From: Limnephilus marmoratus
Lineage: Eukaryota > Arthropoda > Insecta > Trichoptera > Limnephilidae
Reading direction: 5' to 3'
Assembly (NCBI GenBank): GCA_917880885.1
Contig: OU862917.1
Span: 50,576,727 to 50,640,726 of the forward strand
Length of the DNA: 64,000 bases
The notes under the pieces were generated by a model. That model was given only the letters and a program-made list of their open reading frames with translations. It made no database searches and was not told the origin of the DNA. Position 1 is the first letter of the stretch, and each line of letters opens with the position of its first letter. A program made the position numbers and the translations under genes. Shown here one piece after another: positions 32,999-44,170 of this stretch.

Positions 32999-33724
32999 TC
33001 TATAATATAAAAATGAATCGCTAAATGTGTTGGTAAGCGCAAATCTCAAGATCAGCTGAACCGTTTTCGCTAATTCTTTTTTTAGAATATTCCTTGAAGT
33101 ACGAGGATGGTTCTTACGGAGAGAAAAATTAAGAAAATTGCACAGAAAATTAGATAATTTCAGAAAACATCGCACGTTTGACAGTTCGCGTATTTGAGAA
33201 TGACATTTTGCAAAACAATGATAGAATTAAATCAGGATTCTATTTTTGAAAAATTTTAAGTTGATAAATTTATTTAAAGTAGGTACTCCCCTAATAGTTT
33301 GAATCGAATCAAGAATTTTAGATATTTTAAATAGGTACCTATGTTAGGTACCAAATTTAATATACATGAAAAATGGAAATTTAAATATACTTGGATTGAA
33401 TATATGGAATGCGTGAGTAAGGTTGGCGGGACTAGGGAGCGGGAAAGGGAAGAGGGAAGGCGGGTAAGGTGGAAGGGGAACGCGGAAGGGGGGAGGGGGA
33501 CCTAGAGGGGGGAGGGGAACTCGGGTGGGGGGTTCGCGGGACGGGGGAAGGGGGGGGGAGTGGGGAGAGGGATGATGGAGGTGACGGAGTGGGAACGCGA
33601 GAGGGGAAGAGAAAGCAGGAGAAGAAGGGGAGGCGGAAGGGGAACAAGGCGAATGGGAAAGGCAACTTAGGGAGAAACAATTTCTTTATTAAATGGTATA
33701 GCAACGCGTGCCGGGACCAGCTAG
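32999..33724 (+). mobile_element. Helitron-like element, 726 bp, with purine-rich core
   Basis: It starts TCTATAATATAAAAATG at 32999, preceded by A, and ends CCGGGACCAGCTAG at 33724, followed by T, with a short hairpin (GGTAT...GTGCC type) about ten bases before the end. TC start, CTAG end and an A/T insertion point are Helitron features. The interior from about 33425 to 33660 is almost pure purine. The 5' part (GGTTCTTACGGAGAGAAAAAT, GTTTGACAGTTCGCG) matches 34920-35035 in the next copy. No Rep/helicase frame is present. Confidence 0.6.
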
Positions 33725-33779
33725 TTACTTATAAATTACCAAGCTACGATTTGATTTGCTTTTCGTCTGGACAATAAAC

Positions 33780-33970
33780 GTATAATAAATAATTTCATAA
33801 CGCCAGAGATTATTCATAACGCCAGAGCTTACCAATATAAACAGCCTACATTACTCGCAAATAATGTAGCTTTCTATTAATGCAAGTATTTTTAAAGTCC
33901 GTCCAGTATTTTTTGCGTGAAAGAGTAACAAACATCCACAAAAACTTTCGACTTTATAATATTAATAGGA
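33780..33970 (-). mobile_element. Helitron-like 5' end (fragment)
   Basis: Read on the minus strand from 33970, TCCTATTAATATTATAAAGT then CGAAAGTTTTTGTGGATG and GTTACTCTTTCACGCAAAA match the start of the elements ending at 21411 and 54395. TAACGCCAGAGCTTACCA and TAATGTAGCTTTCTATT are shared with 54240-54310. The 3' end was not found. Confidence 0.5.
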
Positions 33971-34825
33971 TAATTTCGGGAGGCCAACTGTCGGGGGATC
34001 AACTTTCAGGTCATCGAAAAAAATAATACCAAATGATTCGAATGACAAAATGGACAACAGACATAATTTCATGCGCTCACTTGCGCAACACTTGTAAATA
34101 AAGTCTTTAATAGCCGGTAAGTGTTGAATTGAGGCGTGAGAACCGTTTTGTAATGCAATAAAACATCGAGACAATCTTTTTCCGCAATTTCAACTAAAAA
34201 TTGCTTCACAAATTCAATAAAATTATATTGTTACAAAAATAAAACCCAAGTTTTATTTCGAAATATGAAAGTTTTTCTTCATCGCGGTGTGGGAAATTTT
34301 CACTCACGCACAATCACAATAATAACTACTCTACTTCTCGGTCCTTTATGGCCTTTATGGCCTTTATGGGCACAAAACCCGTTACGGTACAGAACAAACG
34401 ATCGAAACTTTTTTTATCGAAAACAATGAAAAACACTTTTTATACACGTTTTTCGTAGCAGGTGGGGAGATGGGTATTTTCAAATCAATAAGACATTTTC
34501 GGTCGCGTTTCGCGTTCGTCAATCACAAAGCTCCCGATATATCGGAATTAGACTCAATCCCACGAATTCCATACCGTACAATCAAAGCAATCAATTAATC
34601 AACGTTAAGTTATTTGCATTGATTAAACTACGCTACGAATTGAACTGTCAATTTGACGAATTTCATTGAAGTCAAAAACATAACATTATTATGTGGGTGT
34701 TAAAAAAAGTTTAGAACACTTATTGGTTTATCCATTTTAGCACGTAAAATAAAACATGTACGTTTATTTTACGTGCATTTTAAATACACAAGTTAAACAT
34801 TAAATAGATGTTATACGTATATATT
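33971..34825. other. no gene; short CCTTTATGG tandem at about 34347-34372
   Basis: AT-rich. TTTATGGCC repeats three times near 34347-34372. The minus-strand frame at 33962-34174 has no family features. Confidence 0.4.
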
Positions 34826-34829
34826 AGAA

Positions 34830-35459
34830 TAATTGCGCTATCCCTGTTTCTCTTGGTCACGCCATAACTTCAGAACAACTTTACCTATATCACTCATCTT
34901 TTTTTTAAAGTTTTCTAATACTTTGTAGAAGGTTCTTACGGAAAGAAAAATTAAGAAAATTGCGCAGGAAATTGAATAATTTCAGAAAACTTAACATTTT
35001 TAACTTCGAACGTTTGACAGTTCGCGCGTTTGATGAAATTGAATTTAGCAGGCAGCTGTTTTTTTGTATCAAAAGAATTGTCTATTGATTTATTTTATTA
35101 GAGATATTTTAAATAGGTACATATGTTAGGTACCAAATTTGATTGATTGTTCTTGTAATATAAAAAAATGAATATTTGTAATGTACGAAAAATGAAAATT
35201 TGAATAAAAAAATTGTAACATGTGGCACGCGAGCTGTTTGAAAACTGAATGTGCTGGGACTGATTATATGGAACGCGAGAGGGGGGTTTGCGAGACGGGA
35301 GTGCGGGAGAAGGGAGAGGGTGGGCGGGGAAGGTGGAAGGGAAACGCGAGAGGATAGGGGATGCGGGAGGGGAACGGGGACGCATGGGAAAGGACATGCA
35401 GGGAGAAACAATTTATTTCTTTGAATCTGGCATTGCAACGCATGTCGGGAACCAGCTAG
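34830..35459 (+). mobile_element. Helitron-like element, older copy
   Basis: It ends GGCATTGCAACGCATGTC, GGGAACCAG and CTAG at 35456-35459, followed by T, with a GGCAT...ATG(T)C hairpin near the end. The interior repeats GGTTCTTACGGAAAGAAAAAT and GTTTGACAGTTCGCGCG from the 32999 copy and has a shorter purine-rich stretch at about 35275-35405. The start is diverged; 34830 is approximate. Frames on the C-rich strand are artefacts. Confidence 0.5.
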
Positions 35460-36265
35460 TTCCTTATACTTATAGATTTAGATTACGTTTGTGACTTCAA
35501 TTTTTGTGAGCTCAAGACCTGGTTTTCTTCATTGGCGTAGAAATATTTTTAAATATTATATATTTCACTATTTGGTTTTGTCACTGTATTTTGTTTATGA
35601 TTGCAGTAATAATAATAAAATATTCGAGTTCGAAGGTAATTTTAACACAAATCTTCATAAACCAAATAAAACGATTCGTTAAGGATTTGAAATTCAACGA
35701 TTTATTATTTTAGAAATCGTAGCATTCGACATGCTTCGATTTCTGCTTACCAAATGGAAGTGTTTGCTATAAAGGTAAATCTTTATGAACGAATCAGGTA
35801 CATCCGTTCAATTATATAGTCTAGCAGTTAGGTCTAGCTGTTCTCTATTTTTCTAAATCTAATCTAAACAATTAATTCATAATGAAGAAACGGACCATGT
35901 AACAAGATCAAATCATTAGCTTAGCTTTTTAAATTATAAATTAAAAATACCGAAAGAACAATTAATCTTATCCTATCTTCTGCGTTTACCTAATTTATTA
36001 AAATTGAGTGACAAGAACTATTTTCGATCTAGTATTTTTTATTTAAAATCTTGCATAATAAAATTAACAGCCCTGAAGTCTTGGCGCTTATAAATTTTAA
36101 TGTGCCAGCCAGAAACACAAGATCAGTAACTACCGTTTTATTGTGGCAATACTACGACCATGTCCCATTTCAATATACCACTTCACAGAAAACTTAGGCA
36201 ATCTTTTTTCGCACATAGATGTATGTAATGTGCCGCTGATAAAATATAAGTATGAAATAATTTTT
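35460..36265. other. no gene recognised
   Basis: AT-rich, only short random frames. Confidence 0.4.
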
Positions 36266-36267
36266 TT

Positions 36268-36684
36268 TTTTTTTTACAGTGAATACCGCACAAGAATCTC
36301 AACTGCTCCCGTCTGGAGCCGGTGAGACTATAGCATCCCCAATTGGGGTATGTTGTGAGGCTGAAGGTAGTTGGGAAGGGAAGGAGGTGGGGAAGAGGAG
36401 GGTTGGGAAGTACCTGGCTATTCAGATCTGGTCACTAACCACGGCTAAAGCCATTTTCAAGCAACGTTTCAATTCTGAATGGTGGTCTTACACCAGGGCG
36501 ATACTAATAGTATCTTCCACTCTGGAACATGCCGCAAATATACTATATATTATTTTAAATGAATTAATTGTGAAATAACACAAATTAATCAAATAAAATT
36601 TATTTGCGCATGCCGGGTTCGAACCCGCGACCTCCGGAATGTGAGTCAAGAGTCTTAGCCACTGGACTACGAAGGTCGTCAAAA
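36268..36684 (-). mobile_element. SINE with tRNA-like head, complete copy
   Basis: On the minus strand the head (about 36605-36684) reads GACGACCTTCGTAGTCCAGT and later GCGGGTTCGAACCCGGCATG, giving Pol III A and B boxes. The body matches 59352-59775 throughout: CCTGGTGTAAGACCACCATT, GAATTGAAACGTTGCTTGAA, CAGATCTGAATAGCCAGG, ending in an A tail (T run at 36260-36274 on the plus strand). The length of about 415 bp and structure equal the 59352 copy. Confidence 0.8.
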
Positions 36685-37052
36685 AATAATAAATCATTTA
36701 ACACTTTAAGATAAGTTATTTGCGTGTATTATAGACAAATGTATTTTTTCATTGTTACAATATTGTAATATTTAAATATCGTAGCATTTATTTTCGTTTT
36801 ATTACCTGAATATCTACTTATTATGACTTTCTCAACTATTTCTTTCTGTTTTACAAACTTACTAGAGCTGTATTTTTCATGTTGTTGCTATACACTATGT
36901 TATATTATGTAAAAGCCGAAAGGCGTTAATTTTATAAATAAATAAATAAATTAGTTGTAAGTTATATTTTTGTACATGACTATGGGTATAAATAGACTGT
37001 TATAGCCTTTGTTTAGAAGTCAACTTGAGTAAAATTCTCCCGTCTGCGTCTG
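36685..37052. other. no gene; retroposon-tail-like GGCGTTAATTTTATAAATAAATA at about 36923
   Basis: AT-rich. AAAAGCCGAAAGGCGTTAAT followed by TTATAAATAAATAAATAAA looks like the hairpin and tail of another retroposon family also seen at 38580-38610. Confidence 0.4.
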
Positions 37053-37056
37053 TTAA

Positions 37057-37768
37057 GAGGGCATTACCAGAGAAAGCCGGAAATACATCATTTTCAAAAA
37101 AGTTTTTAGACGTATTGACTCTTTTCCACAAAAAATTATAAATGGATTTCGAAAGATTGTTCTTTTACCTAGTGAAGTTATGTAATAAATTTATAGATTT
37201 TTTTAAATTTTTAGTATAATAAGGTTATTCCATAGGTCGTTGGCAGATTTGTTAAATTTTCAAAAAAGGTTTTGTATTATACCACACCCATTTCAAATAA
37301 TGTAATCATGCAGTAAAATAAATCAATACATTATCTAGCAGAGTTATGTATTAGAATTTTAATTTTAGTTTCAATAAAATCATTAAAAAATATGTACGTA
37401 CATGTGTTTCTTGACGAAAATTGGCCCATTTGTGTATTTATTTGCGCACTTACAAACTAATATATTTCAGATTTTTTTAACATTCTTATTAAATTTAGAC
37501 GTTATTGAAAAATGATAAATACTTATAATCAAAAAATAACTACAAAAAGTACACTATTTTAATAGCTTTATCATCACGCCTTTCAGCATTTTTGGATGAA
37601 GGTATAAATTAAAGCTAATTTGGATTGAAATAAATTCGATATTGAGTTATAATTTAAAAAAGCTGGTACGGAGAATAATTAATCTTTCTCATTGTAACCG
37701 CCCTGCACGATCGGAAGAACAACTTTCGACGAAATGTGGATTTTCGTCCGCTGGCTGGTTAAACGCTC
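37057..37768 (-). mobile_element. TTAA-flanked non-autonomous transposon, copy B
   Basis: Reverse-oriented copy of 10466-11181, flanked by TTAA at 37053-37056 and 37769-37772. The ends are GAGGGCATTACCAGAG and CTGGCTGGTTAAACGCTC. It has no coding region. Confidence 0.75.
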
Positions 37769-37835
37769 TTAACCACATTCCAACATTCATGTACAAGCTA
37801 TTGAAAGACTATTAAAAATAGAGTATGCAATTCAA

Positions 37836-38080
37836 ACGCAATAGAAGTGAAACCTTCAGAAAACTAAAGTAGGACATGAGTGGGAAGGTTACGAAGCACC
37901 GAACAAAGAGGAGACCGATAGGTTACGAAGCACCACACAAATAGGAGACAGATTATATTATATCATTCTCTCGCAGGGTAAATCCTACAGATGTACTTGC
38001 TTGTTTCTTTTTAGTGTCGCTATTTTTCGTTTCATCGAGTTTCAAATCACAACGGTTTTAAAGAAGTTTTCACTTCAATA
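37836..38080 (+). repeat. dispersed repeat, inverted copy at 62430-62670
   Basis: AGAAGTGAAACCTTCAGAAAAC, the middle words GAAGCACCGAACAAAGAGGAG, TAGTGTCGCTATTTTTCG and CGAGTTTCAAATCACAACGG are found as the reverse complement, in reverse order, at 62430-62670. Both copies lie a few hundred bases beyond a TTAA element, but on different sides, so they are a separate family. Confidence 0.6.
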
Positions 38081-38865
38081 AATTATTACGTTTTATAAGT
38101 TTTAAAATGGATATTCTAGCAATTGTGTTGAAATACAATATTTTTAAATGCTATAAATATGTTTAAATTGACATTCATTTTTTTTAATCATTTAAACATT
38201 AAACAATTAAGCAATCATCGATGCGCAACTGTCCGTGTTTTGTTTCGTCAGTTTTAGAGATGGCGTTGTGTACGGATTTATATTTTTTGTGATTTTCTTA
38301 CTTTTCCACTTACTTACGGGAATTGCGTTTAATATTCTTTGTACGTGTGAAGGAGATTTATTAGAATTATTGTATTTTTCCTTTGGAGGGATGCAGACAT
38401 ACGTTCACCGTTTGTCTCATTTTCGACTATTGACATTTAGTGTGTAAGAAAGAGGGGCTGCTTCCGATGTTTTAATATCTATTCTGCTATTCGGGGCGGA
38501 GACAAATCCAACAAATCGAAAATCATAAAAATCGGTCCAGCCATAACTTATATTATACTATATTACCATTTCTATTAAAATCCCACAAAATGGGCGTTAA
38601 TAAATAAATAAATATTAATAATTAATTATTTGTCATCACACTCGACAGAACGCCCGGACCGGAAAAGAAAACGTTTTTTGCCAGTCGCGTAGTCGGGAAC
38701 CGAGCTCGTGACCTCTTTGACCAAATGCAAAGGCTTCGAATTTCGGTAATTGAAACCGTGGAATCGATCATTTAATTACCTACGCACCCATTAATTAGGT
38801 ACTACAAAGGCTAGAGCAAATAAGTGGTCTGCTTTTTGAAAGCTTTGAAGAAAACCTGATGTATT
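38081..38865. other. no gene; retroposon tail at about 38580
   Basis: AT-rich. ATCCCACAAAATGGGCGTTAA then TAAATAAATAAATATTAATAATT at 38579-38620 is a hairpin-plus-tail ending of a retroposon whose body I cannot recognise. A 70-codon frame at 38235-38447 is hydrophobic but without family features. Confidence 0.4.
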
Positions 38866-38869
38866 ATTT

Positions 38870-39272
38870 GGGTGACCGGACAATTCAACAATATACAACT
38901 TCATAACCTCCTTTGAAAACTCATCAAAAGTGAGATTTTTTTTTAATTGGTTATATACGTTAGGTTAGGTTATGGGCTATATAAAAAATAAAAAATTCAT
39001 AACTTTTAACGACTTTTCAAAGGGGTGTGACACCAGACCGTGGAAAAAAATTGTCTTAAAAAAATATAATAATTTTGTGCGTGGGTATTTTTACAGGCGA
39101 AAATAGCCTATATCTGAATTTCTTTAGCCACCCCCCCCCCTTCAGGATGGACCAATTTTCTACACTTCTACACATTTTACTAGGTTAATATTTATGAAGT
39201 CGAAATTGGGGGGGAGTGACACCACACGTTATCCGCCCCGGGTGCCACCCGTGCTAGCTACGCCACTGGGTG
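38870..39272. repeat. transposon fragment ending in CAGTGGCGTAGC (minus strand)
   Basis: The right end read on the minus strand begins CCAGTGGCGTAGCTAGCACG and continues GGGTGGCACCCGGGG. This is a start seen on many animal DNA transposons. The left part (GGTGACCGGACAATTCAAC, TTAGGTTAGGTTATGGGC, CGACTTTTCAAAGGGG) is shared with 40665-40865, which has GGTAACCGGACAACTGAGAA, TTAGGTTAGGTTATGGGC and GACTTTTCAAAGAGG. Two related copies with unclear outer limits. Confidence 0.45.
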
Positions 39273-39429
39273 TTGAAATGCTAATTTGTTGAGTTGTCGT
39301 GGAACCATTATTTGTAGGTAAGCAACGCCAGCATATTTAAAGAAAGTGAGAAGAGAAAAAAATTAAAGATTAATCACAAACAATTTGATCTTTAATAATA
39401 ACTTGAATATATGTTTTTTGTGAATTTAG

Positions 39430-39680
39430 CACCAACAGATCCCAATCGCCTCGAGCCAGTGAAACTACGGCATCCCCATTTGTGGTATGTTGTAAAGCTC
39501 TAGGTATATGGGAGGAGAAGGAAATGGGGGAGAGAGAGATGGGGAAGTAACTGACTATTCAAATCTAGCCACCAAACACTACTAAATCTATTTCAAGCAT
39601 CGTTTCAATTCTGAATAGTGGTCTTACACCAGGGCGATACTGACAATATCTTCCGCCGCAAATATACCTTATATTTTTTT
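39430..39680 (-). mobile_element. SINE, 5'-truncated decayed copy
   Basis: Minus-strand copy of the 59352-59775 family: GGTGTAAGACCACTATTCAG, GAATTGAAACGATGCTTGAA, CTCACTGGCTCGAGG-like end. The tRNA-like head is missing and the body carries many substitutions. Confidence 0.6.
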
Positions 39681-40660
39681 TAAGTTCTAAAATTATGAAA
39701 TAAAATTAATCAATAGAAAAATCGTATGGTCGTGTAAATTAAATAAATAAAAGAATATTTAACTGACCTGGTTTTGTGAAAACGTAACATTCACAGTTAC
39801 GTGAACAACCTCCCAAGTATGTAAAAACCACGATTTTCTGTTCAGACGTAAAAATCTTACAAAATGACATAAGAATAGAAAAAATACATCACGTCTGCTT
39901 GTTACACACACTCACCAACACAACGAAAGTAATGAATTGGTCTGTCTAATCTTGGTATCTGTTTCTTTTAATGGTTAAAGTCACGTAATACGTTTGAGGA
40001 CATGGATTTTGCTGTTTGCTGTTTGCTGTTTGCCACACATTTCTATCTAGAATCTAGATAGACAAGTACATTTTGTACATAATATAGATATCATCACCGT
40101 CACTCACTATGCGACAAGCGCCATTGCCTCGCGTGGAAAACAATCGTTTTTCCAGACTTACTTATTTTTTAAATTAAAATTTTCTCAGAATTGTCCGCTG
40201 TTATTTTACATTTTCGTTAGGTGTTTGTGCCTCCCCCCAGCCGACACTTGGGTCGCAATTCAGCTACATGGGTAATGAGGTACTGTAAATATAAATAGTT
40301 AATTAATAAATAAAGCTATTTATATAATTGAGTGTCTGTGCCCTGTGGCGGGCGGCGTAGATTTGACTTTAATACAAATCCACAGTTTTATTCCGAGACT
40401 GATAAAAACTTGCACACTTGACCATCAAAACAACAGTGATCTAACTGTTTATTCGAAATTTCGAAAAACTATGTTTGAAATTAAATGCAAACTTATCCGT
40501 ATAATCCAAAATAACAAAAATATTCTGCGATTATATCAAACACTATCACAGTTTTTTTAAACATAATAATTTATTGCCTTCTCAAGTAGGTAGATTTTAT
40601 TAACTTTTCTGCATTACACATTCTGTTGTGTGAAAAAACATTGCAATTTGAAAGATTTTC
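39681..40660. other. no gene recognised; short GCTGTTT tandem at about 40010-40035
   Basis: AT-rich. TTTGCTGTTTGCTGTTTGCT is a small tandem repeat. A 71-codon plus frame at 40345-40560 has no family features. Confidence 0.35.
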
Positions 40661-40664
40661 GTAT

Positions 40665-40865
40665 AAACAAAAGGGTAACCGGACAACTGAGAATGAAATC
40701 AACTCAACACCTTTGAAAGGGCATATGAAAACAAAATGGTTAAATAAGTTATATTAGGTTAGGTTATGGGCTATTTTTATAGTATTTATAGTATATAATT
40801 TTTTTATAGCTTTTAGTGACTTTTCAAAGAGGTTTTGAGTTGAATTGATTCTGAGTTGGCACGGA
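40665..40865. repeat. repeat related to 38870-39010
   Basis: GGTAACCGGACAACTGAGAA, CACCTTTGAAAGGGCATATG and TTAGGTTAGGTTATGGGC match the left part of the 38870-39272 fragment. Older and shorter. Confidence 0.4.
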
Positions 40866-41466
40866 ACAAAATAAAATAAATTTTTAATAATAGAAAAAAA
40901 CAACTTTTTTCTTCAGGCCACCGCTGAATTTGTGTTTTTTTAACCCATTATGAAAAACGGGTGTAAAATGACAATGTAAAAAATCTTTAAAGAATGAATT
41001 GCAAATTAATGACAGCAGACTTCGCAAAATGTCCTTGTAGTAACTTTAAGACTATTCGGAAGTATGTAAAATTATTCATTTCTAATAAATTCTAATACAG
41101 GTAACTTGTTCAAGCAAATATTAACATAGGACGTCGGATTGTTAACATTTTGCCGTTTTCTTTACTTAGATTAGCATTCAACAGAATTAGGTCCTCGGTC
41201 ATTAGTGAAACTGAAGCAAGTGTATGTACACGGTTTTTCTCTGCATAGCCCGGCAGTAGGCGGGAGGTGCGAGGTGGGAAGAGGTACCTCACTTGGCTCG
41301 TTTGTTTTATTTGTACGCGAGATAATATTACCAGCGCGAAAAAATGGCCATTATTTTGTCATTATTCACCTCGGCCACGGACCTGATAAAGGCCGGCGCG
41401 TGAACTAAGATGTTGCAGAATTACCTAAGTGTTTCTACCGTGAATCTCAAGAACCTAATAGCCCAT
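40866..41466. other. no gene supported; modest CpG-rich patch
   Basis: AT-rich to about 41240, then GC-richer with CpG (GCCGGCGCGTGAACTAAG) up to the inverted repeat at 41467. No coding frame with family features. Confidence 0.35.
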
Positions 41467-41484
41467 CCAGACTCTCGGCGAGAA
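41467..41484. repeat. left inverted repeat of a transposon-like unit (partner 47078-47095)
   Basis: CCAGACTCTCGGCGAGAA is matched on the opposite strand at 47078-47095 (CCAGACTCACGGCGAGAA), one mismatch in 18. The unit between them holds a MADF-domain pseudogene and the inserted errantivirus. Left-hand CTCGG/GAGAA words repeat several times up to 41630, as subterminal repeats would. A DNA transposon carrying a MADF gene would fit the PIF/Harbinger group, but no target duplication is certain. Confidence 0.5.
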
Positions 41485-41749
41485 GCCCCGAGAACACCCG
41501 AGAAGCGAGAATGTGAGGTGTTTCTCGCATTCTCTTTCTCGGGCTCGGCTGTTCTCGGAACGTTGTCGGTAAATTTGGCCGCTCCAAAGGATTTCTATTT
41601 TCTCGGGCGAGAAGCGAGAAGACTACTACACTCACGTTTTGTCTCAGTGTTGTTTAGTGAGCGGTTGAGAGTAGACGTGCGATATATATTTGTTTTTGTT
41701 TTGAAAATTTTTTTTCCTTGTATAAAAAATCAACAAGAGTTGTAATTTA

Positions 41750-42035
41750 TAGAATATTTTCAATCTGAACCGGTGTTATGGGATGAAAAACATCGAATTT
41801 CAAAAGTTTGAACCACGATGCGTGGAACAGACTTGGAGAAATAATGGAGATGAAAGTACCTGAACTCAAAAAGAAAAAAGATTCCCTTTTTGCTAGTTAA
41901 CGGAAATATAGAAAAATGGTGAATGATTCCTCCAAATCGGGTGCTGGTGAAAATGAAATTTATAAACCTATATGGTTTGCATATGACGCTCTGGATTCCT
42001 TTCTGAATCAAGGGCTAACTACAACGTTCAACGTC
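41750..42035 (+). pseudogene. MADF-domain protein, decayed
   Basis: MADF domains are Myb-like DNA-binding modules of the Adf-1 type. The plus strand starts with EPVLWDEKHRISKV (domain start, LWD). After a frameshift near 41808 it continues AWNRLGEIMEMKVPELKKKK (helix 2), and after an in-frame stop near 41897, RKYRKMVNDSSKSGAG, then IYKPIWFAYDALDSFLNQ, the typical domain end. One frameshift and one stop make it a pseudogene. MADF genes occur both as host transcription factors and as accessory genes in PIF/Harbinger transposons; the flanking inverted repeats favour the second. The errantivirus inserted about 110 bp downstream. Confidence 0.65.
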
Positions 42036-42138
42036 ACAACGTTCACAAAATTATAATATGCCATGGCGCACAGAGCCAAACCTGCTGCATTTTGAATATC
42101 GTCTGTGATGTCGTCCATACCGGATGGGAAACAGATCA

Positions 42139-42142
42139 CGAG
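42139..42142. repeat. 4-bp target duplication CGAG, left side
   Basis: CGAG at 42139-42142 adjoins the element, and CGAG recurs directly after it at 47043-47046. An exact 4-bp duplication is the size made by errantivirus integrases. Confidence 0.85.
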
Positions 42143-42751
42143 AGTTAACTTTTGATGTCCGTGTGGTGTTAAAAAAATATACTTGTGGATAAATTATCCT
42201 TTATTGTTTAATTACACAATACAACTTAAAATAAGTACAATTTCAAAGGGAACTATTATGTGAGCAATACGACAAGCAAGTGCTTGGATTCAATGCACAA
42301 AATAGATTAACTAATAGAAGTAAGAGTCGGGGTTTATATAGTCCCGGCTGGTGTGGTGGAGGGGGCGTCGTCTTCCTATTTTCGGTGCTGCATGTCAAGG
42401 GGTCAATATGTCATCCTGATAATGGGGTTGTTGTCCCGATGCACGTGGATACGTGGGGTTTCGTAATCCAGTCTTTTATTTTGGGACTGTTCGGCGTGAG
42501 GGCTGCGTGTTGTTTTAAGTACATCCAAATGTTCGTTGGTTTGTCTATTAATTGTCTTCTTCGAGTTGGTATGTCGATTAAGGGATAGTGATTAGAGTAT
42601 ATCATCCCGGTAATGGTCCTCGGCTGGATCCAGCTGTTATCAATAAACATGTAGGGTTTATTAGTTTATTTTTAGGCAAGATGAAGTGCCGGTTGCAATG
42701 GGCGTACTGCGATGTCTTCTTGTAGGTGGGGGTCGTTTAGGGTGGTTAACT
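42143..42751 (-). repeat. 3' LTR
   Basis: 609 bp, identical to the 5' LTR except one base. It holds a TATATAAA box on the minus strand (about 42333-42340) and AATAAA near 42200. The env frame runs into its first 80 bases (42672-42751). Confidence 0.92.
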
Positions 42752-44141
42752 CTCCCCCCCTAAAATTGAAACTCCTTCGCACTGTGAAGAGTTTATATCT
42801 TCTCCAAAGGATATATCCGATGGCCGTAATTATCAAGCAGCTGGTAAGTGTTATGTGTATAGTTCCTTCAAATCCCGTCGTAGCGATAGGGATATCGAAT
42901 TCTCTGCGTGGTTCTTGTATTTCGTCTACATGTAGGATGGGTAGTTTTAGTACATGTAATTCTTCCTTCGAATATGTGATGAGTAGTGTTTCTTGGTTAA
43001 CGATTCTTCCCATAGTAAATGTTCTTCCTTGTATACTGCACTTGTCATTTGTTACAAGTACAGATTTGGAAATTACTATATTCTGTTGGTGTTGAGGGCA
43101 TTGTGCTCGTAACGCTGTTGGTTCGTTGCGAAATAAGTACATCATATTATCTCCGATGACGTGTGTATATTCTTCTGGGCAAATAATCTGGCGTAGACTG
43201 CAGTTCTGTTCGCTGTGGTTTTCTAGTACGGTAGTTGTGCAGTCGTCGATGGAGTTGAGTTCCTTGTTGCATATGCTGAGGCTGTCTGTAATAACTTGGC
43301 ACTTGTGTGCGTTATACATCTGCTTTCCATCTCTCAATAATCGTCTCGGTAGGAGGTGGGGTTGGAAACATTTATTGTTAGTTTTGGAGATGATGGGAAT
43401 TATTTCGTTATACATGTAGACGGTGCGTTCTACTAAAGTTAGAGAGAGAATAAAGTGCAAAGTTTGTTTAACTTTAATGAATTTAACTTGCAAAAAGCGT
43501 TGAATAATATCAAAATCTTTAGAAGGTAGCTGTTCAGGATTTACATGTGAAATAGATTCCATAAATACCTTTGGTTTTATAATGCTAGGGTGGTACATTC
43601 CATGAGAGGCAAACGTGATAGCTTCTGTAATTCTAGTAATTAATTCGGTGATAGTTTCCGTCTGATAAATTAAATGTGTAATCAACAAGTCTGTCTTATC
43701 TTCATAATGATCATGGCTCATTTGTGACCAGAGTACCATTTGGTTATGTGAAATATTTTTTAGTTTACCGTAATAATCCTCTAATGATCTTGAACTCAAC
43801 GAGATTCTCTTTTCATTAATATTTTGGTTAGTTTCAATTCGTTGCACTAATTTATCTAAATCATTATCATCTAAGTTTCCCGTAATCCCTTTAATTATTG
43901 TACCGAGTCCGTTTATTAGGCCTCTTTTATATCTATTTACAACTAAATTGTCCATTATCTGATTATTATGATCTATTAAATATTTCAAACGTTCTAATCC
44001 TACATGTGGTAAAGTTACATTGTTACTTTTTATAAATTTATCATAGTTAATTCCTAGTTGTTGCGATTGTTCAATAAGTTCAGTTAAATCTAGGGTATGA
44101 ATGACGTGCCACTGTCCTTCGACGGCTCGTGCATTTCGTAT
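42672..44141 (-). pseudogene. env: env: F-type envelope protein, N-terminally truncated
   Basis: The frame belongs to the errantivirus Env / baculovirus F family of class I membrane fusion proteins. Visible parts: a basic furin-like site RYKR followed by the glycine-rich GLINGLGTIIKGITGNLDD fusion-peptide region (about 43860-43935); a long central ectodomain with cysteines (for example CNKEL, CTTTVLENHSEQNC and CPEEYTH); a transmembrane segment LTSCLIITAIGYILW near the C-terminus; and a short cytoplasmic tail ending inside the 3' LTR. The first methionine-like start at 43988 is not an ATG. The frame is open upstream only to a stop at 44142-44144, so the signal peptide and most of the N-terminal subunit are missing. 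The truncation coincides with the pol deletion. Translation across the polypurine tract explains the GGEL residues near the end. Confidence 0.85.
42752..42765 (-). other. polypurine tract
   Basis: On the minus strand, TTTTAGGGGGGGAG lies directly before the AGTTAACC start of the 3' LTR, the expected place for plus-strand DNA priming. Confidence 0.8.
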
Positions 44142-44170
44142 TTAGAATTTTGACATATTATACACGTTTT

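Noticed and set aside
33432..33777. Pro/Ser-rich and Gly/Glu/Arg-rich frames as genes
   Set aside because: They arise from the purine-rich core of the Helitron-like element, read on both strands. The same holds for 35098-35494 and 53916-54221 (5' part).
38960..38980. TTAGGTTAGGTTATGG as interstitial telomere repeat (arthropod TTAGG)
   Set aside because: Only two to three units are present, and the same words recur inside a dispersed repeat at 40750-40770, so they belong to that repeat.
42280..42588. 102-codon frame present twice (42280 and 46571)
   Set aside because: It lies within the LTRs, antisense to the element, so duplication comes from the LTR pair and not from gene conservation.
42712..43419. 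Plus-strand frames opposite env
   Set aside because: They are shadows of the env coding strand with no features of their own. The same applies to 44590-45114 opposite pro/pol.
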